This document shows positions 9,209 through 17,800 of a DNA stretch of 64,000 nucleotides, in pieces (the stretch's first letter is position 1; every line of letters begins with the position of its first letter). The stretch comes from Nocardia aurantiaca (lineage in GTDB: Bacteria; Actinomycetota; Actinomycetes; Mycobacteriales; Mycobacteriaceae): the NCBI RefSeq assembly GCF_009708175.1, contig NZ_WMBB01000009.1, positions 248,001 to 312,000 on the forward strand. The letters run 5' to 3'. A program made the translations under genes and the position numbers. The notes beneath the pieces were generated by a model, which was not told the DNA's origin, ran no database searches, and saw only the letters and a list, made by a program, of their open reading frames with translations.

Positions 9209-9550
9209 TCAGCGGTTGCGGGCATCGTGGCGGTCATGGGACGCCATCTCGGCCTCGGTATCGGTGAGTAGCTCCATGAGGTCGAGTGCCGCACCTCGGG
9301 CAGGATCGCGCGCATCTGAGCGATGGCTCGCTCGACATCGGGGCCGAGCACCAGGCGACCCATGCGACGGTACTGCCGGACGACGTCGCCGAGAATGCGC
9401 GCGGCGTGCTCCGGGTCGCCGATGGCCAGGGCGGCGTGCGCGTAACCCCTTCGATCCACGCAATTTCGGCGAGAGCGAAGTTCGGAACCTGGGTCAGGAA
9501 CGCGACTTTCCTGCTCGTCGGCGGTCCTCGTGCGGCATACGCCTTCATCC
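9209..9550 (-). pseudogene. Frameshifted remnant of a TPR/LuxR-type regulator C-terminus
   Basis: Three minus-strand frames carry successive protein-like pieces. First comes KVAFLTQVPNFALAEIAWIEG (frame ending near 9440), then HAALAIGDPEHAARILGDVV with QYRRMGRLVLGPDVERAIAQ, then LMELLTDTEAEMASHD to a stop at 9209. GDPEHAARILG resembles the helical C-terminal parts of LuxR-type or AfsR-type regulators. Two frame changes and the lack of an N-terminus mark it as a decayed gene. The family guess is weak. Confidence 0.5.
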
Positions 9551-9694
9551 ACGCGGCGCTGCAAGCACTTTCGGGGTTTGAGCGCCGCCGCCATCGTCGC
9601 CGTCAGGTGGGAAAGCCGTCCACGCTGACGACAGCGAGCATCCCCACGTCCACTGATCATCCGGTCTGAAACTCTTCTGGAGGAGCGAAACATC

Positions 9695-10591
9695 ATGCGA
9701 ATTCTCATTGTCGGCGCCACCGGCTATCTGGGCTCGGCTGTCGCGGAACGACTATCGAATCTCGGCCACGAGGTCGTGGCGCTGGTCCGGCCCGGCGAAA
9801 CGAAGTCTCTCGACGGATATGAGCGGCGAATCGGCGACCTGACCGATCCGGGCTCACTCCTGCCCGCGGTGACACCGGACATCGACGCCGTCATCGACGT
9901 GGCCACACCGAGCGGCGACGCCGACACCGACGCCGCGGCCATCGACGCACTGACCCGTCGGCTGCGCGGCACCGACCGAGTGTTCGTCTACACCAGCGGC
10001 GTCTGGGTACTGGGCGCCACCGCGGATGGCACCGCCGATGAGCATTCCGCGACCGATCCCATTCCAATCGTGGGTTATCGGCCCATGATCGAAGACCAGG
10101 TGCTCGCCCTCGCCCAGGCAGGTATCCGCTCGGCCGTCATCCGCCCCGGAATCATTCACGGCCGCGGTGGCGGAATCCCTTCCCTGCTGGTCGATCTGGC
10201 CCGCGAACATGACGCTCCGCTGATCATCGCCGACGAGTCGGTGCACTGGCCGATGGTCCACATCGACGATCTCGCCGACCTGTTCGCCGAGGTCGTCGAG
10301 CACACGCCCGCCGCAACGATATGGCACGGCGTCACCGAGCCCGCCGTCTCGGTACGCGACCTCGCCATCGCCGCGGGCCGCGCAGCGGGCGTGACAGCCG
10401 CCCCGCGGATCTGGCCTCTCGACCAGGCCCGCGCCGAACTGGGCGCGGCCTTCGCCGATGCCCTGGCTCTCGATCAATCCGTCAGCGCCCGGGCCACCCG
10501 CGACCTCCTGTCCTGGCAACCCCAAGGCCCCAGCGCGATCTCCGATATTCAGGACGGCTCCTACCGCTCCGCATTGCACCACGAGAGTTGA
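9695..10591 (+). CDS. NAD(P)-dependent epimerase/dehydratase (extended SDR)
   Basis: The protein has 298 residues. MRILIVGATGYLGSAVAERL is an extended-SDR nucleotide-binding start (GATGYLG, residues 7-13). YTSGVWVLG near 105 and the later IRPGIIHGRGGG and VHWPMVHIDDLADLF are typical of this family. The usual catalytic Tyr-x-x-x-Lys is not obvious, so it may be an atypical member that binds NAD(P) without classical chemistry. A strong GGAGGAG precedes the ATG. It stands alone. Confidence 0.88.
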   Translation: MRILIVGATGYLGSAVAERLSNLGHEVVALVRPGETKSLDGYERRIGDLTDPGSLLPAVTPDIDAVIDVATPSGDADTDAAAIDALTRRLRGTDRVFVYTSGVWVLGATADGTADEHSATDPIPIVGYRPMIEDQVLALAQAGIRSAVIRPGIIHGRGGGIPSLLVDLAREHDAPLIIADESVHWPMVHIDDLADLFAEVVEHTPAATIWHGVTEPAVSVRDLAIAAGRAAGVTAAPRIWPLDQARAELGAAFADALALDQSVSARATRDLLSWQPQGPSAISDIQDGSYRSALHHES

Positions 10592-10947
10592 GGCGTGCGA
10601 ATCCGGCATTGACCGACACGCCTGGCGGCCGCACCGACTCCTCGGCCGGCGGGTTCACGCGGTCGTCGCAACACGGGGTCCTGTCGCCGTGACTGGCGAA
10701 CATCGGGTTATCGGTGCTCGACGAACATATCGCCCGTTCTTCGGGCGGGCCGAACATCGGATAAGAGCGAGAAGTAGGTGAGCACCGAACCCGGAGGATT
10801 CTCCTCGATACCTCGCGGATTCGGTGACACCGACATCCCCGTCCTCGGCGAGCCGAAAAAAGACAACCGATCCATCAGCCAAAACTGTTGGCCCGCAGCA
10901 CTCATCGCAGCTCGACAGTGAAGCGGCTGCCCAGACCCTGTGAACCG
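10592..10947. other. Gene-poor region with a doubtful small frame
   Basis: Between the epimerase stop and the stop of the small minus-strand gene at 10948 I see no gene I can support firmly. A 65-residue minus-strand frame (10708-10905) is listed separately at low confidence. Just upstream of it, the minus strand reads GSQGLGSRFTVELR and a stop, like the end of a histidine-kinase ATPase domain, with no such gene before it. Confidence 0.4.
10708..10905 (-). CDS. Doubtful small hypothetical protein
   Basis: This 65-residue frame starts MSAAGQQFWLMDRLSFFGSP. Its ATG overlaps a TGA in another frame (ATGA), at the end of a short sequence that resembles a kinase C-terminus. Its third codon positions are less G+C-rich than in neighbouring genes, and I do not recognise it. 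It may be a remnant rather than a gene. Confidence 0.22.
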   Translation of the reverse strand: MSAAGQQFWLMDRLSFFGSPRTGMSVSPNPRGIEENPPGSVLTYFSLLSDVRPARRTGDMFVEHR

Positions 10948-11229
10948 TTACAGCCACAGCTCGGTGTCCGGGGGATGGCGGTCGGCGCGATGCGACAAAC
11001 GCTGCGCGAAGGTCTCCGTCCACGCGGCCGACGCCGATTCTTCGGTGAGCTCGGACGCGCACTGTCCCGTCCTCGAGCGGCCGACGGGTCCGCCCTGCTT
11101 CGCGCCGCCGGGCCGGGTCTGCATCGCCAGCAACCGCACACCCCAGGAGACGTAGGCTTCCACGCTCATCCCCGCGCACTCGGCAGCATCGTTCAACGTG
11201 TGCCAGTCGTCATCGCCCACCGTCACCAT
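10948..11229 (-). CDS. Small hypothetical protein
   Basis: The protein has about 93 residues if it starts at MVTVGDDDWHTLNDAAECAG. AGGGA stands 4 bases before this ATG. Starts at 11247 or 11304 are also in frame. The N-terminal part (DDWHTLNDAAECAGMSVEAY followed by VSWGVRLLA) looks like a short ribbon-helix-helix or DNA-binding-like unit, as in small antitoxin-like proteins. The C-terminal part is polar. Codon use fits a real gene. Function unknown. Confidence 0.55.
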   Translation of the reverse strand: MVTVGDDDWHTLNDAAECAGMSVEAYVSWGVRLLAMQTRPGGAKQGGPVGRSRTGQCASELTEESASAAWTETFAQRLSHRADRHPPDTELWL

Positions 11230-11399
11230 GATGTCCCTGCTGGCCATACCGACCAACAGTAGACCTGGCATACCGCCGCCCCTCTGCCAGAGGGCTTCGC
11301 GCATCCACCGCTCACCGGATACCGCACCGCGGACCGGCTTTCAGAATCGCAACCCTCGGACATCGACCCGACTGCCTGCCACGACGGTCAGTGGGCCTT

Positions 11400-11687
11400 T
11401 CATGGTCGTTCGAGGATCTCGGCGTACATGCGACCGTCGCGGACGCCGAATTCGACCTTGCAGGGAAACAACGACATGTCCTCTGCCCGCTGGTTCTGCT
11501 GAACACCGAGAAGAGCTATGGCCCAATCGGTGAGCCCGTCGGGCACGTGGTACGACGAGCCGTCGGTCAACCGCACGTACACCCTGCCCGTAGTAGCCGG
11601 GTTCTCGATACCGACAGCCGCCACGTCCAGGACCAGCCCCTTCTCCTCGGCCGAGGCGAGCACCGGCACCTTGAGCAAGATATTCAT
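11400..11687 (-). CDS. Small hypothetical protein
   Basis: The protein has 95 residues and starts MNILLKVPVLASAEEKGLVL. It reads as a compact alpha/beta protein (VGIENPATTGRVYVRLTDGS, then DGLTDWAIALLGVQQNQRA). There are no membrane segments and no known motif. Immediately upstream the DNA becomes unusually A+T-rich. It lies head to tail with the small gene at 10948 and may be co-transcribed. Function unknown. Confidence 0.6.
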   Translation of the reverse strand: MNILLKVPVLASAEEKGLVLDVAAVGIENPATTGRVYVRLTDGSSYHVPDGLTDWAIALLGVQQNQRAEDMSLFPCKVEFGVRDGRMYAEILERP

Positions 11688-12202
11688 GCACTGAAAGATA
11701 GCTCAATAGCTTCCATGTATACCGCATCGCAACCAAAGTTGGGTAGAAACTAATGATCAGAGCGCAATCAAGGCCAACTGATTGCTTATTGCGAGAGGTT
11801 TGCTATGGAGCAATCGCGCTATAAAGCTCGCCTGATGTCGGCGGGATCCAGCATCACCGCACGCCCTCGGCCCGTGAGAAGCGGGAAAGCCCAGCAAAAA
11901 CGGAAGCGGCTACGGATGGCGGGTCGAGATGCCCGCAGACGGTGCGGCTTTCGGCCCCGGGACGTTCGCGATATGCGTGACGGTGTGGCGGGCCTCGTCG
12001 TAGCGCCGCTGCGCGGTCTGCCTGGCTCCCTCGACGACGCACGATCGTTCCGCACCGCCGCAGAACACCCACGGCAGCGAGTGATCACGGCTCGACGTTT
12101 CCCCACCGTCGCCTCGGGTAGTGCGGTCATGTGTGGGCGGCCGGCGTGCCGCAAGTGATGTCAACCGCGGCCGGATGCGGCCGCAGTGGGAAGGAGAAAG
12201 TC
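11688..12202. other. A+T-richer intergenic stretch with an inverted repeat
   Basis: The first 120 bases are clearly lower in G+C than the rest of the window (AATAGCTTCCATG, ACTAATGATC). They carry a 7-bp inverted repeat, GCAATCA (11764-11770) with TGATTGC (11779-11785). This probably holds the promoter of the 11400 gene. Beyond it, frames on both strands are Arg-rich and doubtful; one minus-strand frame is listed separately. Confidence 0.5.
11910..12164 (-). CDS. Doubtful small hypothetical protein
   Basis: This 84-residue frame begins at a TTG. Its second half (EGARQTAQRRYDEARHTVTH) has G or C at nearly all third codon positions, like true genes here. The first half does not, and there is no good ribosome-binding site. 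A plus-strand frame over the same bases is Arg-rich and less convincing. It could be the tail of a lost gene. Confidence 0.28.
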   Translation of the reverse strand: MTSLAARRPPTHDRTTRGDGGETSSRDHSLPWVFCGGAERSCVVEGARQTAQRRYDEARHTVTHIANVPGPKAAPSAGISTRHP

Positions 12203-12376
12203 ATGAGCGCTACGGACAAGGCCAAGAACAAGGGCGAGCAACTCAGTGGCAAAGCCAAGGAGAAGGTCGGCCAGGTGACAAATAACCCCGAGCGTGAGCA
12301 GGAAGGCAAGATCGACCAGGTGAAATCCGACCTGAAATCCGCGGGAGAGAAGGTCAAGGACGCTTTCAAGCGGTGA
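12203..12376 (+). CDS. CsbD family stress protein
   Basis: The protein has 57 residues: MSATDKAKNKGEQLSGKAKE and on through GQVTNNPEREQEGKIDQVKSD to a Lys-rich end. This is the CsbD-like pattern of small, highly charged, helix-forming proteins induced by general stress in many bacteria. No enzyme role is known. The ATG follows a strong AAGGAGAAAG. It stands alone. Confidence 0.9.
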   Translation: MSATDKAKNKGEQLSGKAKEKVGQVTNNPEREQEGKIDQVKSDLKSAGEKVKDAFKR

Positions 12377-12741
12377 CCGGCTCGGCATCGGCGATCGAGG
12401 GTCGGACGTGGACAGCCATCCCAGCCGACGCGTCAGTTGCCCGTGGCCGGTGCAAATCGCGCCGGCTTCGGTTCTCACCGGGCAGTACTCGACGACGCCA
12501 TCTTCAAAGGTGAAATCGCAGTTCAGGTTCCGGCGTCAACAGCGACGATCAGCAGGATGCCATCTCGAAAGCGAACGAGACCGGCCGATACACCCGACGC
12601 ACACCGGGCATACGGAAGCGGCCGATAATCGCCGGCCTCAACCCGTGTATCCGCGTCGTATCGAGACCGGAACACCGCACATACCGGCGTGACTCTCGAG
12701 ACCGGCCGGCAGCGGTGATCACCGTCCGGAAGGAGTTGATC
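12377..12741. other. Intergenic region, nothing recognised
   Basis: This 365-base stretch lies between CsbD and the next operon. I find no protein-like frame with a ribosome-binding site, no clear terminator and no repeat. It must contain the promoter of the three-gene group beginning at 12742. Confidence 0.4.
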
Positions 12742-13791
12742 GTGCGGCCCATGAGTGCGGAAAAACCGGATCGACGAAGGGCGCTTCCGAAGCCGTGCGG
12801 CGAGTTGTCGGCGGGCGTGATCGAGGCGCTGGGAAGCAGCGTCGGCTCATCGATGCCGAGGATGCCCCGGGATACCGCCCCGGATGGTCGCGATCTCCAA
12901 TTGGCGCTGCATACCTGCTATGCGCTGCATTATGAGGGTTTCGACGGTGTGGATGTGGGCTGGGAATGGGACCCGGGCCTTTTGGGCTTACGCGCGAGCA
13001 TGGAACGACAGTTCCTGGAGATGCTGCGAACCGACGCCGGCCGAGATCTCGACCTCGATGCCGAACTCGACGCGTTGCTGACCATTCGCGACGACGATGC
13101 CGGAGTCGCGGGGTTCCTCCTGGAGGAAGGGCAACCCTGGCAGGTCCGCGAGTATTTCGTGCACCGATCGGTCCTGCACCACCAAGAGGCCGACCCGTAC
13201 GCGTGGTTGATTCCGCGTTTGCGTGGTCGAGCCAAGGCCGCGCTGGTCGCCGTCGAATTCGACGAATTCGGCGGCGGGCACGCGGACCGGATCCATCAGC
13301 GGCTCTACGCGGATCTGTTGGCAGGTGCGGGCCTGGACCCCTCGTATCTGTTCTATCTGGATGCGGTGCCGGCCGAGATGCTCGCGATCGTGAACATGAT
13401 GTCGTTGTTCGGGCTGCATCGCGGCCTGCGGGGCGCAGGTATCGGTCATTTCGCGGCCGTCGAGATCACGTCCTCTCCGGCGTCGCGGCGTCTGGTACGG
13501 GCATTGGAAAGGCTGCACGCCGATCCTTCCTGCACAAGGTTCTACCGCGAGCACGTGGAGGCCGACGCCGTGCACGAACAACTCATGCGGCGTGAGGTGA
13601 TCGGTGATCTGCTGGCGACCGAACCCGAGCTGCGTGCTTCGATCGCCTTCGGAATCCGGGCTACCGGTTTGCTCGAAGACCGCTTCTCCGAGCATGTACT
13701 CGCCCGCTGGCGCGACAACCGCACCTCCTTGCTCATCGGGGACCGTGTCAGAGCACGAGACGAATTCGATGGCCCGCTCACGAATGAATAG
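12742..13791 (+). CDS. Iron-containing redox enzyme family protein (heme-oxygenase-like fold)
   Basis: The protein has 349 residues. GTG 12742 is chosen because GGAAGGAG lies 7 bases upstream. Helix-rich sequence with YFVHRSVLHHQEADPYAW, VEFDEFGGGHADRIHQRLYA and HVEADAVHEQ matches the heme-oxygenase-like di-iron group (PqqC/TenA fold): acidic residues and His are spaced on helices as metal ligands. Such enzymes catalyse oxidative chemistry on small molecules or lipids; the substrate here is unknown. A methyltransferase and a CDGSH protein follow on the same strand. Confidence 0.8.
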   Translation: MRPMSAEKPDRRRALPKPCGELSAGVIEALGSSVGSSMPRMPRDTAPDGRDLQLALHTCYALHYEGFDGVDVGWEWDPGLLGLRASMERQFLEMLRTDAGRDLDLDAELDALLTIRDDDAGVAGFLLEEGQPWQVREYFVHRSVLHHQEADPYAWLIPRLRGRAKAALVAVEFDEFGGGHADRIHQRLYADLLAGAGLDPSYLFYLDAVPAEMLAIVNMMSLFGLHRGLRGAGIGHFAAVEITSSPASRRLVRALERLHADPSCTRFYREHVEADAVHEQLMRREVIGDLLATEPELRASIAFGIRATGLLEDRFSEHVLARWRDNRTSLLIGDRVRARDEFDGPLTNE

Positions 13792-13815
13792 TGAATTCCT
13801 GGCTATTCCCCGTTC

Positions 13816-14469
13816 ATGATGTTGATTCGCACGCCCGGCGTCTACCGCCCGCAAGCCGATACCCGCCTGCTGGCGCGCGCATACACCGATGCGCGGATAC
13901 CACCACACAGCCGCGTCGTCGACGTGGGAACCGGAACCGGCGCGCTGGCCATCGAGGCCGCCCGGCACTCCCGGTCCGTGACCGCGGTCGACATTTCGCG
14001 GGCCGCGCTGGCCTCGGCATGGCTGAACTGCCGGCTGCACGGAGTCAACGTCGAGCTGGTGCACGGCGACTTCCGGAAAGCACTGCACGGCAGGACCTTC
14101 GACGTCATGGTGTCCAATCCACCCTACGTCCCTAGCCGCAGCAACAACCCACCCCGAGGTGCCGCCCGCGCCTGGGACGCGGGTATCGACGGGCGTTCGG
14201 TCATCGACTCCCTCTGCGAACTCGCACCCGAAATGCTCTCCGACACCGGCACACTACTGATGGTCCAATCCGCCCTCTCCGGTATCGACAACACCCTGAC
14301 CCGCTTGCGTGCTGCCGGATTGAAGGCCGCGGCGGTCGCTCAAGCGACCATTCCATTCGGTCCGATTCTGCGTCGCCGCGCCGCATGGCTGACCGACTGC
14401 GAACGCATCCAGCCAGGACAATGCGACGAGGAACTGGTGATCATCCGTGCCGACCGACCCCGACAATGA
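13816..14469 (+). CDS. Class I SAM-dependent methyltransferase (HemK/PrmC-like)
   Basis: The protein has 217 residues. VVDVGTGTGALAIEA near residues 34-48 is the SAM-binding motif I, and SNPPYVPS near 99-106 is the NPPY motif of methyltransferases acting on amide or amine nitrogen, as in HemK/PrmC and the eukaryotic HemK2/MTQ2 group. The N-terminal release-factor-binding domain of PrmC is missing, so it is a short HemK2-like form. It lies 24 bases after the redox enzyme gene and overlaps the CDGSH gene. Confidence 0.85.
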   Translation: MMLIRTPGVYRPQADTRLLARAYTDARIPPHSRVVDVGTGTGALAIEAARHSRSVTAVDISRAALASAWLNCRLHGVNVELVHGDFRKALHGRTFDVMVSNPPYVPSRSNNPPRGAARAWDAGIDGRSVIDSLCELAPEMLSDTGTLLMVQSALSGIDNTLTRLRAAGLKAAAVAQATIPFGPILRRRAAWLTDCERIQPGQCDEELVIIRADRPRQ

Positions 14470-14656
14470 CAGGCGAACAATCGCCTTCACCGCCGACGGC
14501 CCCGCTCTGGTCGAGGGCCCGCTGGAACTGGTGACCGCCGACGGACGCACAATCCTCTGCGACCGTTGTGTCGTGGCACTATGCCTGTGCCACCGATCAG
14601 CAATCTATCCACTGTGCGACACCAGCCATCGCAGACACCGACGTACCGTCGAATAG
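14447..14656 (+). CDS. CDGSH-type iron-sulfur domain protein
   Basis: The protein has 69 residues. CLCHRSAIYPLCDTSH at about residues 45-60 fits the CDGSH pattern C-x-C-x2-S-x3-P-x-C-D-x-S-H, which binds a [2Fe-2S] cluster through three Cys and one His. The usual Gly of CDGSH is Thr here. It overlaps the end of the methyltransferase gene by 23 bases from a GTG start, so it is translationally linked. It may pass electrons to the di-iron-type protein two genes upstream; that is inference. Confidence 0.82.
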   Translation: MPTDPDNDRRTIAFTADGPALVEGPLELVTADGRTILCDRCVVALCLCHRSAIYPLCDTSHRRHRRTVE

Positions 14657-14809
14657 CCGAGGCCGGCGAAGCGCTGAACCACCGACTTCGGTCCCTGCAG
14701 CCGCATCACCAGCTATACAGCGGACGCGGCGCTGGTGCGTGCTGGAACCGCCGATCTCCCAGGCTCCGGAAGAGGCAGCCGCTGACCACATTCCAGCTTG
14801 GCCGGGTGA

Positions 14810-17800
14810 TCACTTGCCAGCGCGGCTGGGTTCCGGTGACGGCTCAGGGTTCGGCAAATCCCGCTCGCGCTGCCGGGACTCCGAGGCACTGTCGGGGCGG
14901 CAGATTGCACGGTCCATATCAGCGCTCAGCGAGAAGTCCGCGTCAACGCTCCGCGAGAAGTAGGCCACGTCGGGCCGAGGCCCGGACAGCGCGCGGCCGG
15001 TGAGCAGGGCCACGCAGGTGCTGGTCGTGGCGCAGCCCAGCACGATCGACCACGCCACCGGCCCCAGTGCCACGCATCCGAAGAATCGGTTCACCCCGGG
15101 CACCATGATGATCGTGGCGAGGAGTACGGAACTGCCTGCCACGGTCGTCCAGACCAGGCGGCTATGCCGGCCGATCACCAGGGTCTGCCCGAGCTGCGTG
15201 CCGATCAGGGCGGCCAGTGCCATCGTTTCCGCGCGGCGGCGCCGGCCGGTGGCGCGGCCGAGCAGCCAGGCCGCGCCGGCGCCAACGGTGGTGCCGGCGC
15301 CGCGCACGGCGACCGCCTGCAGGAAGTCGCTGCCGATACCGGGCGGTGGCCCGAATGTCCTGTTGGATGTTTCGGCGTTATCGGCGGGCCGGGTGCCGGA
15401 GAGTGTGAGCGCCATCGCCGGACCGAGGTCGGTGAGCAGGTTCACCACCAGGAATTGCCGGGTGCCGATCGGGGCTCGGCCGGACAGCAGCGTGCCCAGG
15501 ACGGTGAACGCCACCTCACCGGCGTTGCCGCCGACCAGCACACCGATCGCGTCGCGTACTCGCTGCCACATACCGCGGCCCTCCGCCAGTGCCTCCCGCA
15601 GCACGGTGAGGTCGAGGACCGAGCCGGTGTTGGTGAGGATCAGGTCCGCGGCCTCACGCGCGGCGACCGACCCTCGAGCGGCCAGCCCGATGCCGACATC
15701 GGCGGTGCGGATGGCGGCCGCATCGTTGCTGCCGTCGCCCGCCATGGCCACGGTATGCCCGCGGCGCTGGAGCGCGGACACGATGCGCACTTTGTGTTCA
15801 GGCGATACCCGCGCGAAAACCGTTGCCTGCTCGATGAGTTCGGCTTGGCCGTCCTCGTCCAGCAGGTCCAGATCGGCGCCGGTCGCTACCGTGTCGGCGG
15901 GAATGGCGAGCTGTTCGGCGACCGCGCGCGCGGTGATCGGGTGATCACCGGTGATCATCCGCACACTGATGTCGTTGCGGGCCAATTCGGCAAGCAGCTC
16001 CAGCGCCTGCGGGCGCGGGCTGTCGGCAATGCCGAGGAAGCCGAGAAGGGTGAGTTGCTCGATCTCCTCGCTGAGGTCGTGGGGAGCGGAGGCGAAATCG
16101 CGACGCGCCACCACCAGCACCCGCAGCCCCTGCGCGGCCAGCCGTCGCACCGCCGCCTCCGCATCGGCATGGCACTCGGGCGTGAACGGCCGAATCTGCC
16201 GGCGGCCTTCCTCATCCGTGCGCAAGACCCGATCACAATGCGGCAGGAGCACTTCCGGGGCGCCTTTGACGGCGAGCCGGATGTGCTGACCGGTATTGCC
16301 CACCGCCGCCGAGTAGCCGCGGAAGCTCTCGAACGGCAACTCCTCGATGGGAGCCCAGGCATGGGGCTGTCTGTGACCCAGATGCGTGTGCGCTGCCTCG
16401 ACGACAGCCCGGTCGGTGGCATGGACCAGTGGGCCATCGTCAGGGTTCGGGCAGGCGTGGGCGGCGGCGCGTAGCAGCCCGCGCGACTGCGGCGTGCTAC
16501 CGAGATGGTCACTGTCCCACGTCTGGTCCAGATCGGCGACCGCGACCAGACGCAATTGGCCCTCGGTGAGGGTGCCGGTCTTGTCGAAGCACATGGTGTC
16601 GACGCGACCGAGTGCCTCGATGGTGCGGCTGGAGCGGACCAGCATGCCGCGGCGAGACAGGCGGCGGGTGGCGGCCAGTTGGGCGACCGTCGCCACCAGC
16701 GGCAGCCCCTCGGGGACGGCGGCGACGGCGACGGCCAGCCCGTCGGCGAGGGCCGGGCGCAGCGGCAGCCCACGCAGGAAACTGGTGACAGTGACGGCGG
16801 CTCCACCGCCGAGGGTGAACGGCAGCACGCGTTCGGTCAGGCTGTGCAGCTGCTCCTGCACACCGCCGCTGGGGGGAGGCCCGGCGGCGGCGAGCGCACG
16901 GCCGGCCTCGGTCGCGGATCCAACTGCCACCACCACCGCGGTCGCCTCGCCGCTGACCACGACGCTGCCCTCGAACACCATGCCGGTGCGTTCTGCCAGC
17001 AAGGCGCCGGGTGTGGCGGAGATCTGCTTTTCCACGGTCACGGTCTCGCCGGTAAGGCCGGACTCGTCCACTTCCAGCCCTTCGGTCTCCAGCAGCCGCG
17101 CATCCGCAGGGACTACCTCGCCGGTGGTCAGAGCGATCACATCACCAGCCAGCAGATCGTCTGCGGGAGTCACGATTTCGCCGTCTTCGGTGAGCCGCCG
17201 AGCAGTCAAGCGCTCGCCGAGCAGGAGTTTGTCCAGCGACAGCCGGGCACGGCGGCGCTGCAGTGCCGACACCGTGGCATTGAGCCCCAGCACCGTGCCG
17301 ACGAGCACGGCATCGGTAGGCGAGCCGAGCAGCGCCGAGGCAACCGCACCGACACCCAGCAGTGGCGTCATCGGATCGGCCAGCTCGCGGCGCACATCTG
17401 CGACCAGACCGGCGAGACCCGTTGCGGGCGTGGCCAATCGCTGCGATATACGGCTGGCGACGGTGGTGACGTGGGAACGAGGCGGCGGCGCCGACCGGCG
17501 CGGGGCAGGCAGTCGGGCCAGCACCTCGTCCGGTTCCAGTGCATGCCACGGCACCAGCCGCATGTCGGCCGGCCCGCTCGCGCGGGCGGCCTGACGCCCG
17601 TAGTTCAGGCCCGTTGTCACCCCCATCAGGGTGGCCGCCGTGACCGGGCTGGTGGTCCGCGCCGCCCGAGACCCAGCGGGACCGGACGCGAGCAGCAGAC
17701 CGCTGAGCGTGGCCGCCGAGAGCGTCAGGACCCGGCCGCGCTCGCTGACATTGCGTGCGTGGTCGGTAGCGGCGATGATCTGCCGCGCCGAACTCAGATC

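Noticed and set aside
11805..12158. 117-codon plus-strand frame starting after GAGAGG
   Set aside because: The product is Arg-rich without structure, and the minus strand over its second half looks more coding-like. Neither is firm.
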